Shown: positions 25,410 to 34,239 of the stretch, one piece after another
Layout of the letters: every line of letters starts with the position of its first letter
Numbering within the stretch: the stretch's first letter is position 1
Source of the DNA: Gorillibacterium massiliense
GTDB lineage: Bacteria > Bacillota > Bacilli > Paenibacillales > NBRC-103111
NCBI RefSeq assembly: GCF_000455485.1
Contig: NZ_CBQR020000078.1
Span: forward strand, 1 to 58,179
Direction: 5' to 3'
Length of the DNA: 58,179 nt
Position numbers and translations under genes: made by a program
The notes under the pieces: model-generated
The model's database searches: none
What the model saw: only the letters and a program-made list of their open reading frames with translations
What the model was told of the DNA's origin: nothing

Positions 25410-26188
25410 CGGGTCAGCGGTAGCCATTCCAGCACCCGCTGGATCTTCATGTCCCAATATTCCCAGTTATGGGTTCCCGGCTCCTCTTCATAGACGAGGT
25501 CCAGATTCAGGCTACGGGCGTGCTTGAGGAAATGCTGATTGTCTTCATAGAGAAAATCTTCGGTTCCGCAGCATTGAAAAAGCTTCGGTTTCGCACCTTC
25601 GCGCCGTGCCACTTCCTCCGCCAGATGGAACAAATCGTTTGGCCCTCCGGAGAATACTTCTTCGCTTCCGAAAATATTGAGCCATTCCTTAGGGGAGAGG
25701 GGACTATCTATGCGAAAATGCTGCAGCATGTCTACCGCGCCGGATAGGCTCGCACCCGCGGCAAAACGGTCCGGGTGGGAAAGTGCCAGCTTGAAGGCGC
25801 CATAACCGCCCATGGACAAGCCAGCCGTGAAATTGTCCTCTCTCGCCTCCGACAGCGGGAAGAAGGAACGGGCAATAGCTGGCAGTTCCTCGCTGATGAA
25901 GGTCCAATACCGCAAACCGTTTTCCATATCGGCATAGAAGCTGCGGCCGACGGCGGGCATAACGACGGCGATGCCCAGTTCGGAAACATACCGCTCGATC
26001 GAAGTTCTTCTCAGCCATATCGAATGATCATCCGACAGCCCATGGAGCAGGTACAGCGTCGGAAGCTTTTCTTTTGTTCTTACGGAATCCATGCCGATTT
26101 GCCCCGTGGTCGTTTGCGGCAGAATGACATACATCGAGCTGGATAAGCCCAGCGCTTCCGAGAAAAAATCGCAATGAATCAATGCCAT
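25406..26188 (-). CDS. Alpha/beta-hydrolase esterase (esterase D family)
   Basis: A 260-residue serine hydrolase of the putative-esterase group that includes tributyrin esterases and S-formylglutathione hydrolase. The nucleophile elbow is GLSMGGYG near residue 122; [14 protein letters not shown] forms the oxyanion side and GTHNWEYW carries the catalytic His. There is no signal peptide. AAGGAGAG precedes the ATG at 26188 by about eight bases; the longer frame to 26332 is rejected. It lies 14 bases after the ABC ATPase gene and overlaps the YwaF-like gene by four. With ypdA in the operon, a thiol-ester substrate is conceivable, but that is speculation. Confidence 0.88.
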   Translation of the reverse strand: MALIHCDFFSEALGLSSSMYVILPQTTTGQIGMDSVRTKEKLPTLYLLHGLSDDHSIWLRRTSIERYVSELGIAVVMPAVGRSFYADMENGLRYWTFISEELPAIARSFFPLSEAREDNFTAGLSMGGYGAFKLALSHPDRFAAGASLSGAVDMLQHFRIDSPLSPKEWLNIFGSEEVFSGGPNDLFHLAEEVARREGAKPKLFQCCGTEDFLYEDNQHFLKHARSLNLDLVYEEEPGTHNWEYWDMKIQRVLEWLPLTR

Positions 26189-26202
26189 TAACGTTTCTCT
26201 CC

Positions 26203-26925
26203 TTAAAAGATCATGTTTTTCTCCCGCAGCGTCAACCGGCGTGCCGGGATGTCGAGCATGATTTTGCCATCCTTCAAGCCCCAGATGCGGGTGGCAAAGC
26301 GCTCCGCCAACTCCAACTGCTGCATGGCACAAATGACGATGATTTTTTCCTTTTCGGCGATTTTCCGAAAATCCTGCATGATCCGCTCCACCGATTGGGG
26401 ATCAAGCCCTTTTACGGGATCATCGGCGCATATCATCTTCGCCTCCTGAACGAGAGCCTTGGCTAAAGCGACCCGCTGCTTCTCGCCGCCGCTCAACTTT
26501 TCCACTTTGGCATCCCCTTTGTCCAAGAGGCCTACCTTCTCCAGAAAATCCGAGGCGAGGAAATGCTCGTCCATGGAGCTGCGCCGCGTGATTTTTCGCC
26601 AGATCGGCATGTGCTGCCAGCGGGCGCCTAATACGTTGCGGACAGCCGTTTTATTCGGATTGATGTTGGGGTTCTCCTCCAGGAAAGCCCAGCGGCTCTT
26701 GACCCGAAACTTCTCCCACAGATTCGCCTTCAGCAAATCCTTTCCTTCGTAAACGAACTCGCCTTGATCCCAAGAATCTTTCAAGGTCAGGCAGCGAAGC
26801 AGCGTTGTTTTCCCGCTGCCGCTTGCGCCGACCAAGGCGATAAACTCACCCGGATCAGCTTGAAAGCTGATCCCTGACAAGATGGATTTGCCTTCATGCG
26901 ATTTGCTCATGTTGCGAACAATCAT
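26203..26925 (-). CDS. ABC ATPase-like protein (PhnC-like) with degenerate catalytic motifs
   Basis: A 240-residue nucleotide-binding-domain protein. Walker A ([11 protein letters not shown]) and the signature [15 protein letters not shown] are intact. The other active-site elements are changed: the Q-loop region reads AFLEENPNI where a Gln is expected, Walker B reads MICADDP, so the catalytic Glu is Asp, and the switch region reads [10 protein letters not shown], with Gln in the place of His. The overall pattern resembles phosphonate-importer PhnC. No permease or binding protein lies nearby. It probably binds ATP but hydrolyses it slowly, perhaps acting as a switch. The start has AGGAG 11 bases upstream. 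It is the second gene of the ypdA operon. Confidence 0.82.
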   Translation of the reverse strand: MIVRNMSKSHEGKSILSGISFQADPGEFIALVGASGSGKTTLLRCLTLKDSWDQGEFVYEGKDLLKANLWEKFRVKSRWAFLEENPNINPNKTAVRNVLGARWQHMPIWRKITRRSSMDEHFLASDFLEKVGLLDKGDAKVEKLSGGEKQRVALAKALVQEAKMICADDPVKGLDPQSVERIMQDFRKIAEKEKIIVICAMQQLELAERFATRIWGLKDGKIMLDIPARRLTLREKNMIF

Positions 26926-26965
26926 GATTTCACACTCTCCTGTAGCTGACTAGTGATCAACCTTT

Positions 26966-27958
26966 TTAAGCTTTTGAACCGTTCGAACCTTTTGAAATGA
27001 TATCCGCCGCAATCAGCTTGCCGTGATGACGGCCGGTTTCGATAAAGATTTCATTCGCACGACTGCCTGCGGCAACGACTCCCGCGATATACAGATTCGG
27101 CACAGCGCTTTCCATCGTGTCCGACTGATAGATCGGGCCGCCGGTTTCCGGATTAAGGGTTACGCCCGCTGCCAGCAGCAGCGACCGGTCCGGCTGAAAG
27201 CCCGTCAGAGCCAATACCGCATCGTTTTCCAACCGCATCTCTCCGCCAGGGCCGGTGATGACGACTTCGTCTTCCCTAACCTCTGTCAGTTGGGAGGACA
27301 ACAGCAGGCGGATTTTTCCTTTGGCCACCATGCTTTCAAAAAGCGGCCGGGTCCAAGCTTTTACATGGGAGGACAAAACGTCGCGGCGATAGACAACCGT
27401 TACGTCCGCCCCTCCCCGCGCAAGCTCCAGAGCTGCATCAACCGCTGAATTGTTGCCGCCGACGATGATCACCTTCTGCCCGGCATAAGGGTGCGCTTCC
27501 CGGTAGTAATGGGACACTTTGTCCAGCTCTTCGCCGGGAATGCCCAGCATATTGGGATTGTCGAAGTATCCGGTGGCGATGACCACAGCTTTCGATCCGT
27601 ACTCCTTTTTCCTGCCGCTGCGGTCCGAAGTCGAGATGATAAATGGCCCGTTTTCCTGCCGGTCGATGGCCTTTACCGTCTCGTAAGTACGAATGCGCAG
27701 CTCATGCCGTTCCGCCACAGTCCGATAGTACGTAAGCCCTTCCAGCCGTGTCGGTTTTTCATTTGGCGTTACAAAAGGTACGCCGCCGATTTCCAGCAGC
27801 TCCGGTGTGCTGTGAAAGATAAGGTAAGTGGGGTAGCGGTATATAGAATGGACGATCGAGCCCTTTTCGATAATAAGCGGGTCAAAGCCCGCATTTTTCA
27901 GCTCAACTGCCGCCGACAAACCGCAAGGTCCTGCTCCGATAATGATCACTTGTTCCAT
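26966..27958 (-). CDS. ypdA: YpdA-family bacillithiol disulfide reductase
   Basis: A 330-residue FAD-dependent pyridine-nucleotide oxidoreductase. The FAD loop is IIIGAGPCGLSAA, where the Cys right after GP is characteristic of YpdA, and the NADPH loop is VIIVGGNNSAVDAALELARGG. A C-terminal IAGVVAAGSRANEIFIETGRHHG completes the flavin site. YpdA (BdrA) reduces oxidised bacillithiol with NADPH, protecting the low-molecular-weight thiol pool of Firmicutes. The ATG at 27958 has AAGGAGAG upstream. It is the first gene of a four-gene operon with a degenerate ABC ATPase, an esterase and a membrane protein. Confidence 0.93.
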   Translation of the reverse strand: MEQVIIIGAGPCGLSAAVELKNAGFDPLIIEKGSIVHSIYRYPTYLIFHSTPELLEIGGVPFVTPNEKPTRLEGLTYYRTVAERHELRIRTYETVKAIDRQENGPFIISTSDRSGRKKEYGSKAVVIATGYFDNPNMLGIPGEELDKVSHYYREAHPYAGQKVIIVGGNNSAVDAALELARGGADVTVVYRRDVLSSHVKAWTRPLFESMVAKGKIRLLLSSQLTEVREDEVVITGPGGEMRLENDAVLALTGFQPDRSLLLAAGVTLNPETGGPIYQSDTMESAVPNLYIAGVVAAGSRANEIFIETGRHHGKLIAADIISKGSNGSKA

Positions 27959-28034
27959 GTTGTCAGTCTCTCCTTGAATGCTTCTATCCGGTTTCATTAT
28001 ACTATACCATTGCCCGGATTTGGGAAAAGCATAA

Positions 28035-28074
28035 GGAAAAACCGGCTCGCCCTCCTCGCAAAGGGCTGCCGGTT
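28035..28074 (-). terminator. Terminator of the amino-acid ABC transporter operon
   Basis: On the minus strand ACCGGC-GCCC pairs with GGGC-GCCGGT, followed by TTTTT, just after the ATPase stop. Confidence 0.75.
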
Positions 28075-28085
28075 AGTTCACTCAT

Positions 28086-28808
28086 TTATAAAACCTTGCT
28101 GAGAAAATCCTTCGTACGGGGATGCTTCGGGTTGCCGAAGAGTTCTTCCGGCGTACCTTGCTCCACAATGGTGCCGCCATCCATAAAGATGATGCGGTCG
28201 CCAACCTCACGGGCGAAGCCCATTTCATGGGTTACCACAACCATGGTCATGCCGGCTTTGGCCAGATTCTTCATGACGTCGAGCACTTCCCCGACCATTT
28301 CCGGGTCAAGAGCCGATGTCGGCTCGTCGAAGAGCATGACATCCGGCGACATGGCCAAGGCACGGGCGATGGCGATGCGCTGTTTTTGGCCGCCGGACAG
28401 CTGGTTCGGATAGCTCTGAGCTTTTTCCTCCAACCCGACCATTTTCAACAGGCGCATGGCGTTTTGCTCTGCATCCGCCTTGTTTTGTTTTAGCACATGG
28501 TTAGGAGAAAGGGTCAGATTGGCCATGACGTTCAAATGGGGAAACAGGTTGAACTGCTGGAACACCATGCCCATTTTCTGCCGCAGCTTGTTGATATCCT
28601 GCTTCGGATCGGTGATGCGGTAGCCTTCAAAAATTACATCACCCTGCGTCGGTACTTCCAACAGGTTCAGACAGCGGAGAAACGTGCTCTTGCCGGAGCC
28701 GCTGGGGCCGATGACCACGACCACTTCGCCTTTTGCTATCTTCAAGTCTATCCCATTCAACACGTTCAGCTTGCCAAAAGCTTTGTGTAGGCCGTTAACC
28801 TCGATCAC
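28086..28808 (-). CDS. Polar amino-acid ABC transporter, ATP-binding protein
   Basis: A 240-residue importer ATPase of the GlnQ/ArtM class with all catalytic motifs: [13 protein letters not shown], the Q-loop in [13 protein letters not shown], the signature [15 protein letters not shown], Walker [13 protein letters not shown] and the switch His in VVTHEMGF. It powers the permease encoded just upstream. The start codon is GTG at 28808 with GGAGG about 11 bases before it, overlapping the end of the permease gene by 14 bases. It is the last gene of the operon. The substrate class is polar amino acids; specificity cannot be read from this subunit. Confidence 0.93.
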   Translation of the reverse strand: MIEVNGLHKAFGKLNVLNGIDLKIAKGEVVVVIGPSGSGKSTFLRCLNLLEVPTQGDVIFEGYRITDPKQDINKLRQKMGMVFQQFNLFPHLNVMANLTLSPNHVLKQNKADAEQNAMRLLKMVGLEEKAQSYPNQLSGGQKQRIAIARALAMSPDVMLFDEPTSALDPEMVGEVLDVMKNLAKAGMTMVVVTHEMGFAREVGDRIIFMDGGTIVEQGTPEELFGNPKHPRTKDFLSKVL

Positions 28809-29454
28809 TGGTCGCGAGCCTCCTCTCGAATTTGCTCAGCAGCCTGGACAAGGTAAAGGTAAGGATAAAGTAGACAAGGGCTGCGCTGATGAGCGGTTCA
28901 AATGCTTGATACGTAGCGGCCTTGACCACATTCGTATTGTACATTAGCTCGTGAATACCAATGACACTGACGATGGAGGATTCCTTGATCACCACGACAA
29001 ACTCGTTGCCGAGGGCCGGAAGGATATTCTTCACCGCCTGCGGCAAAATGACGAGACGCATCGCAAGGGATTTTTTCATCCCGAGGGATCGGGCGGCTTC
29101 CATTTGCCCCCGGTCGATATTCTCGATGCCGGCGCGGAAAATCTCTGCGATATAAGCGGCACTGTTGATCGACAAAGCGATAATCCCCGCGGTAAACTCC
29201 GGCAGATCAAAAGGCGTAATCTGAGGAATTCCATAGAAGATAATGAAGACTTGAACCAACAGCGGCGTTCCTCTGATAAATTCAACATAAGCGGTGCCAA
29301 GCCATTTTAGCGGCTTGACCGATGACATTTTCATTAGGGCGATAAGCATACCGAGGATAGTCCCGAAGACGACGGTAAAAAAGCTTAAGTAAATCGTGAT
29401 GCCCGCGCCTCGTTCGAAATAGCCCCAAAACTCAGGTAAAAATGAAAAATCCAT
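28795..29454 (-). CDS. Polar amino-acid ABC transporter, permease
   Basis: A 219-residue membrane permease of the HisM/GlnP family with about five helices. The family loop [22 protein letters not shown], which contacts the ATPase, sits near residues 137-158, and an early [20 protein letters not shown] is diagnostic. The start is ATG with AGGTGAG upstream. It lies 11 bases after the binding-protein gene and overlaps the ATPase gene, so the three form one operon. A single permease gene implies a homodimer in the membrane. Confidence 0.93.
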   Translation of the reverse strand: MDFSFLPEFWGYFERGAGITIYLSFFTVVFGTILGMLIALMKMSSVKPLKWLGTAYVEFIRGTPLLVQVFIIFYGIPQITPFDLPEFTAGIIALSINSAAYIAEIFRAGIENIDRGQMEAARSLGMKKSLAMRLVILPQAVKNILPALGNEFVVVIKESSIVSVIGIHELMYNTNVVKAATYQAFEPLISAALVYFILTFTLSRLLSKFERRLATSDRG

Positions 29455-29465
29455 TAGCTCTCACC

Positions 29466-30257
29466 TTACTTTTCCATCAGGTTCGAAGCATCAACGAAGA
29501 AAGCATCGATCTTTTTCTCGGCGGCCAGCTTGTCGATGGCGCTGTCCAACGCTTTTACCAAGCTCGGGTTTTTCTTATGCACAGCGATGGCGGATCCGCC
29601 TACGTCGTCATTTGGTTTAGCATCCGCGATAACCAATTCCGGGTTCTTGGAAACATAGACTTGAGCAACAGGCAATTCTACAATCAGCGCATCCACTTTT
29701 TTGGATTTCAACTGCAGCATCAGATCGCCTACCGAAGCGATAGCGGTAATTTTGGCGTCTTTCACTTGGGTTTTCGCGATTTCCTCTTGAGTCGTTCCCA
29801 GCTGTACGCCTACTTTTTTGCCATCCAGATCGGACATTTGCTTGTAGCTGTCTTTGTCTTCGCTGCGGATGACAACGCCTTGCTGAGCTTGATAATAGAT
29901 CTTGGAGAAATCAACGCTCTTCTTGCGTTTTTCGTCCGGCGTCATCCCTGCGATAACCATGTCCACTTTTCCGGCTTGCAAAGCAGCCAACAAACCGTCG
30001 AACGCCATATCCTTGATTTCCAGTTGAACGCCAAGCTCATCCGCAATGGCTTGGGCGATGGAGATGTCCATGCCGACAATTTGGTCTTTTCCGTCGATTT
30101 GCTTGTGGAATTCGTAAGGCGGATATTCGGCGTTCGTGCCGATTACCAGCTTGCCGCTCTTCTTGATGTCGTCCATTTTTGCATCGGTTTTGCCGCAACC
30201 TGCCAATACCGTTGTTATAGCCATGACAAGTGCCAGCAGCACTACTACTCTTTTCAT
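29466..30257 (-). CDS. Polar amino-acid ABC transporter, substrate-binding lipoprotein
   Basis: A 263-residue extracellular binding protein. The signal peptide ends in the lipobox LAGC (residues 19-22), so the mature protein is tethered by lipid at Cys22. Family features are GTNAEYPPYEFH, VGMDISIAQAIADELG, DMVIAGMTPDEKRKKSVDFS and GVQLGTTQE. The Arg, Asp and aromatic positions fit basic or polar amino acids, including arginine, lysine or cystine, but I cannot decide. First gene of the operon, divergent from the M20 amidohydrolase. A palindrome overlaps the -35 of its promoter. Confidence 0.92.
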   Translation of the reverse strand: MKRVVVLLALVMAITTVLAGCGKTDAKMDDIKKSGKLVIGTNAEYPPYEFHKQIDGKDQIVGMDISIAQAIADELGVQLEIKDMAFDGLLAALQAGKVDMVIAGMTPDEKRKKSVDFSKIYYQAQQGVVIRSEDKDSYKQMSDLDGKKVGVQLGTTQEEIAKTQVKDAKITAIASVGDLMLQLKSKKVDALIVELPVAQVYVSKNPELVIADAKPNDDVGGSAIAVHKKNPSLVKALDSAIDKLAAEKKIDAFFVDASNLMEK

Positions 30258-30313
30258 GAATCTTGCCCCCCATTTATTCTTGAAAAAGCATCAGGTTGTT
30301 TTCAACATGAGCT

Positions 30314-30351
30314 ATTATATATAATCTACTATAGGAATAGCAATGATTCCT
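30314..30351 (-). promoter_or_regulatory. Promoter of the ABC transporter operon with overlapping palindrome
   Basis: On the minus strand TTGCTA (30338-30343), 18-base spacer, TATAAT (30314-30319). The inverted repeat AGGAAT (30333-30338) / ATTCCT (30346-30351) overlaps the -35, a likely repressor position. The binding protein is unknown. Confidence 0.5.
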
Positions 30352-30525
30352 AACCATTGTTCACTGAATTTTTATACATGGATTGGTATATTTTCGCTAT
30401 TCCGTAACGATTTCGCAAAATTACTCGTAAAGCTCTATCCACATACTTACAATATTTATAAAACCAATCACTGCAATTGAAACGTTATACAATTTATTTC
30501 TGTTTAAAAAGGAGCTGCAAAAACG

Positions 30526-31707
30526 TTGAAAAACAAGATTATTGAAGCAATTGAAGCTCACTCAGGCGTCATAACCGAAACCGCGAAATTCATTGGATCG
30601 CATCCTGAATTAGGAAATGAAGAATTTCTCGCTTCTTCACGGCTTATTGATGAATTTACAAAATTTGGATTCCATATTGAAAAAGAACCGCTGCGGATTC
30701 CTACCGCGTTTATCGCCTCTTATGCATCATCCAAGCCGGGTCCCGTCATTGCCTTCCTATGCGAGTACGACGCACTGCCTGAATTGGGCCACGCCTGCGG
30801 CCACCATCTAATCGCAGCGATGGGACTTGCTGCCGCTGTCGGTCTCAAGGCAGTCATAGACGAAATCGGCGGAACGATTCGGGTATACGGCACACCTGCG
30901 GAGGAAACGGAGGGTGCCAAAGTACTTATGGCGGATGCCGGAATGTTTGACGACGTCGATGCCGCAATGATGGCGCATCCCTACCATTCTCACGTAAAAT
31001 CGGGAACCTCACTGGCTATGGATGCCCTGCAATTCGACTTTCACGGCAAAGCCGCCCACGCCGCCGCTAGTCCGCATGAGGGAATCAACGCACTGGATGG
31101 CATTATTCAGTTGTTCAATGCCGTGAGCGCCCTGCGCCAGCAACTGCCCAGCCACGTCCGCATCCACGGTATTGTCGCAAATGGCGGCAAAGCGCCTAAT
31201 ATTATTCCCGACTATGCCTCAGCACAGTTCTACGTCCGTTCCGCTAATCGCCCTTTCACCAATGAGACTGTGCAAAAGGTGCTGCGCTGCGCAGAAGGAG
31301 CCGCGCTGCAAACCGGCTGCCGGATGGAGTCGTTTCATTATCAGCTCTCCTACGATGAGCTAATCACCAACAGCGCCCTTTCGGAGCTATTTACACAAAG
31401 CCTGGAATATCTGGGCGTCTCATCGGGTGCGATTCAGGAGCCCCGCAAAGACAGCGGCTCTCTCGATCTCGGCAACGTATCCCGCCGCTGTCCCGCCGTA
31501 CATCCGTATGTAAAAGTCGCGGATGGAGATTATTCCCTGCACACGCCGGAATTTCGCGATGCGGCGATGCTGCCGAAAGCTTTTGACGGCATGCTGCTGG
31601 GTGCCAAAGCCCTCGCCCTATCTGCTTATGAAGTCATGACCCGTCCGGATTTGATGCAGCGTATCAAAGACGAGTTCGCTTGGTCCCTTCAAAATCCCCA
31701 GGAATAA
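30526..31707 (+). CDS. M20-family metal-dependent amidohydrolase
   Basis: A 393-residue M20D/AbgB-like hydrolase that removes acyl or amino-acyl groups from amino acids or dipeptides. Metal ligands appear in EYDALPELGHACGHH (residues ~84-98), PAEETEGAK and MMAHPYHSH; the lid domain carries GKAAHAAASPHEGINALDG. The start is a TTG with AAGGAG 11 bases upstream. The enzyme is cytosolic, with no signal peptide. It is divergent from an amino-acid importer operon, so uptake of an N-acylated or dipeptide-like compound followed by cleavage is a reasonable picture, as in Bacillus operons that pair such genes. The substrate is not known. Confidence 0.88.
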   Translation: MKNKIIEAIEAHSGVITETAKFIGSHPELGNEEFLASSRLIDEFTKFGFHIEKEPLRIPTAFIASYASSKPGPVIAFLCEYDALPELGHACGHHLIAAMGLAAAVGLKAVIDEIGGTIRVYGTPAEETEGAKVLMADAGMFDDVDAAMMAHPYHSHVKSGTSLAMDALQFDFHGKAAHAAASPHEGINALDGIIQLFNAVSALRQQLPSHVRIHGIVANGGKAPNIIPDYASAQFYVRSANRPFTNETVQKVLRCAEGAALQTGCRMESFHYQLSYDELITNSALSELFTQSLEYLGVSSGAIQEPRKDSGSLDLGNVSRRCPAVHPYVKVADGDYSLHTPEFRDAAMLPKAFDGMLLGAKALALSAYEVMTRPDLMQRIKDEFAWSLQNPQE

Positions 31708-31718
31708 ACGAGCATGAA

Positions 31719-31773
31719 AAAAGGCTTCTGTTCCAACGATTCAGTCGATGGGAACAGAAGCCTTTTCATTTTT
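31719..31773. terminator. Bidirectional terminator between M20 and chemoreceptor genes
   Basis: A 16-bp stem (AAAAGGCTTCTGTTCC with GGAACAGAAGCCTTTT) lies between two convergent genes, with T-rich tails on both strands. Confidence 0.85.
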
Positions 31774-31786
31774 GGTGATATTGATT

Positions 31787-33928
31787 TTAGATTTTGAAAA
31801 CAGCCAAGCTTTGCTTCAAAGATGTCGACAACCGTTCCAGATTTTCAGCGAGATTGGTCAGCGCTTCGCTGACGCCAAGCTGCTCCGTACTAAGCGATGC
31901 CACCTCTTCGGAAGTAGCAGAAGATTCTTCAGAGACCGCGCTGACATTGCTCATCGAAGTGGTCAGCTCCCGCTGGGTGATCTCCAGTTTGCCTACGGAT
32001 TCGGATACTTCCGACAACTGCAGCTCAAAGCCGTGCATGCTATTTTGCACCTGGCGGAAAATGGCGTCGACGGCGGAAACGGATTGAATCTGTTCTTGGA
32101 AGATCGGATAGGCTTCAGAGAGAACAAGAACGGTTTCGTCGATTTCCTTCTGGATCGTTTCGGTAATTTCCCCGACATAGCCGATATTCTCTTTCGATTG
32201 CTCTGCCAGCTTGCGAATTTCGTCGGCTACGACCATAAACCCTTTGCCTGCCGTTCCGGCACGTGCTGCTTCAATGGCTGCATTCAACGACAGAATGTTC
32301 GTCTGTTTCGTTTGATTGATGAGCAAATCGAGAATCTTCCGAATGGAAACGGTGCTTTGCTTAAGGTGTTCCACCTTATCCACCATGGAACGAGTCATCT
32401 CTTCGGTTGACGAGGTTTTCGTCGTCAAATCGGCCATGGTCAAGGAACCTTGCTTGCTGGCTTGCTGTACAACAGTTGCCGCTTCCTTCATTTCCAGGTT
32501 GGCTTCCACTACCCCATGCATCCGGGTGCCAATTTCATGAGTCAAATGGTTGCCTTTCTCTGCCTCCAACGCCAAGCTGGAAGCGCCTCCCGCAATTTCC
32601 TCCGTAGCGACGGCGATCTCCCGCGCCGAAGTTGTTGTTTGCTTGGAAGCTTTAAGCAACTGGGCGGAAGTATCCAAAACCTCGGTAGCAGATTGAGTCG
32701 TTTGCTCAACCAGCTTTGTGATCTGTTCCATCATCTGATTGAAGCTTATGCCAACCTGTCCAATTTCGTCTTTCGATTTAAACGAAGTGCGGATCGTTAA
32801 ATTTCCTTTAGCCCCTTCTTGCATCCGGCTGCGAAGATTCCTTAGCGGTCTGCCGATCATGTAAGCAACAAATATTCCGACAACCACCGCCACCAGAATG
32901 GCTACCAATGTACTTATAATGGTAATATTTTTAATTTTCGCGGTTTCCTTTGTCAATTCGGAGACGGAAGCTGTTGCAACAACCGTCCATCCGCTCTTCG
33001 ACATCTTTTTATAAACATTTAAGCGCTCGCTGCCGCTGGAGCTATCTTTGCTTGCAACTGCCCCTTCCAGACTTGCATCTTTATCTTTGATCTTGATATC
33101 AGAGACTTTGCCTACATTCTCGGCGTTCCCCGAACGAATGATTTGATCCTGATCATTCAGAATCAGCACATCTCCGCTATCCCCCATTGAGAGTCCCTGA
33201 AGATAGGATTTTTCGATGTAGCTGAGGGGAATCTCATAAATGACAACGGCATTGCCTGTTGAACCAAGGGTATTTTTCAGGAGTCTGCCCATAGCTAGGA
33301 ATTTACCGGTCTTGGAACTGCCGGCTAGATAGCCGCCATCCTTGGATTCAAGCCATACGACCTTTCCATCCGCGTCCATGATCCTCTTATACCAATCTTG
33401 CTCCTTATAACTGTCATCTGGCTTTACAGAGTTTACTGGGTCCCCGTTGGACAAAATCAAATCCGCCGTCGAAATCCCATTTTGTCCGCCTACTGTATAA
33501 GAGAGCATCTTGTCCTGAATATCCTTCGTAGCCGTAAAACGGTCGAAGGTTTCAGTTTGCGGATCTTGTACCGTGACGAGCTTCTCGGAAAAATCTTTAT
33601 CCGTCAGGAGCTGCAAGCTCAAATCCTCGTAGAAACGGAAAGCCAGCTCCAGCTTGTTCGCCAACTGATCGACCGTTTGGCTCGTCGTTTCCGAAACCTT
33701 ATCCGCGATAATCTTTTTGGATTGGTTGTAGGAGGACAACCCGACAACTAGAACGAGTCCGACCATAAATAAAAAAATGATGAGAAACAGCTTCATGCCT
33801 ACAGAACGCAGCGGATTCATACTAAAACCGCTGGAACTCATCGACTCGATGCTCGGCATAATCGACTTGCTTTTGACCTTCCCCTGCTTTGAAAGCGCAT
33901 TCTTTGAATTCCGCACTGATCTACTCAT
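31787..33928 (-). CDS. Methyl-accepting chemotaxis protein, paralog 1
   Basis: A 713-residue chemoreceptor. A cytosolic N-terminal segment of about 45 residues precedes the first membrane helix (about 46-68). A dCache-like extracellular sensor (70-345) contains [17 protein letters not shown] and a later DWYKRI. The second helix lies at about 350-375, followed by HAMP and the signalling coiled coil with tip [21 protein letters not shown]. It is strongly similar along its whole length to the gene at 36613-38772, down to the C-terminal ending VFKI. AGGACGGTGG precedes the ATG. It probably reports an extracellular ligand to CheA, or acts in a motility-independent pathway. A Spo0A-box-like heptamer lies about 200 bases upstream. 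Confidence 0.92.
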   Translation of the reverse strand: MSRSVRNSKNALSKQGKVKSKSIMPSIESMSSSGFSMNPLRSVGMKLFLIIFLFMVGLVLVVGLSSYNQSKKIIADKVSETTSQTVDQLANKLELAFRFYEDLSLQLLTDKDFSEKLVTVQDPQTETFDRFTATKDIQDKMLSYTVGGQNGISTADLILSNGDPVNSVKPDDSYKEQDWYKRIMDADGKVVWLESKDGGYLAGSSKTGKFLAMGRLLKNTLGSTGNAVVIYEIPLSYIEKSYLQGLSMGDSGDVLILNDQDQIIRSGNAENVGKVSDIKIKDKDASLEGAVASKDSSSGSERLNVYKKMSKSGWTVVATASVSELTKETAKIKNITIISTLVAILVAVVVGIFVAYMIGRPLRNLRSRMQEGAKGNLTIRTSFKSKDEIGQVGISFNQMMEQITKLVEQTTQSATEVLDTSAQLLKASKQTTTSAREIAVATEEIAGGASSLALEAEKGNHLTHEIGTRMHGVVEANLEMKEAATVVQQASKQGSLTMADLTTKTSSTEEMTRSMVDKVEHLKQSTVSIRKILDLLINQTKQTNILSLNAAIEAARAGTAGKGFMVVADEIRKLAEQSKENIGYVGEITETIQKEIDETVLVLSEAYPIFQEQIQSVSAVDAIFRQVQNSMHGFELQLSEVSESVGKLEITQRELTTSMSNVSAVSEESSATSEEVASLSTEQLGVSEALTNLAENLERLSTSLKQSLAVFKI

Positions 33929-34123
33929 TGTGCCACCGTCCTGAAAATAAATTAGTCACCGTTCCCGAAATTCCTCATAAAGAGACAAAGAAAAGCACCT
34001 TTTGACAACCTGGAATAACGTCTGACTATGGGGTCAAAAAGGCACATTGGATATTCTGTTACCCCTTCTTCCGTTGAACGTCGTCAGCTACGTGAGTGAG
34101 ACTCATTCTATCTAAAGAATTAG

Positions 34124-34130
34124 ATTCGAC
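34124..34130 (-). promoter_or_regulatory. Spo0A-box-like heptamer upstream of chemoreceptor paralog 1
   Basis: The minus strand reads TGTCGAA, the consensus 0A box. It lies between the upstream gene's terminator and the chemoreceptor, and partly overlaps a possible -35 of a TAGAAT -10. The same heptamer sits at 38917-38923. Confidence 0.35.
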
Positions 34131-34162
34131 AGGTCTTTTTTATTTCCTTTTCGTTAAGAAAT

Positions 34163-34185
34163 AAAAAAACCCGCTTTCGCGGGTG
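34163..34185 (-). terminator. Terminator after yrrO
   Basis: On the minus strand CACCCGC-GAAA-GCGGGT followed by seven T. Confidence 0.8.
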
Positions 34186-34239
34186 ATTTACAATTTTTTA
34201 CAATATTTCACAAATTATTCATCTTTCATCTGATTGTCT

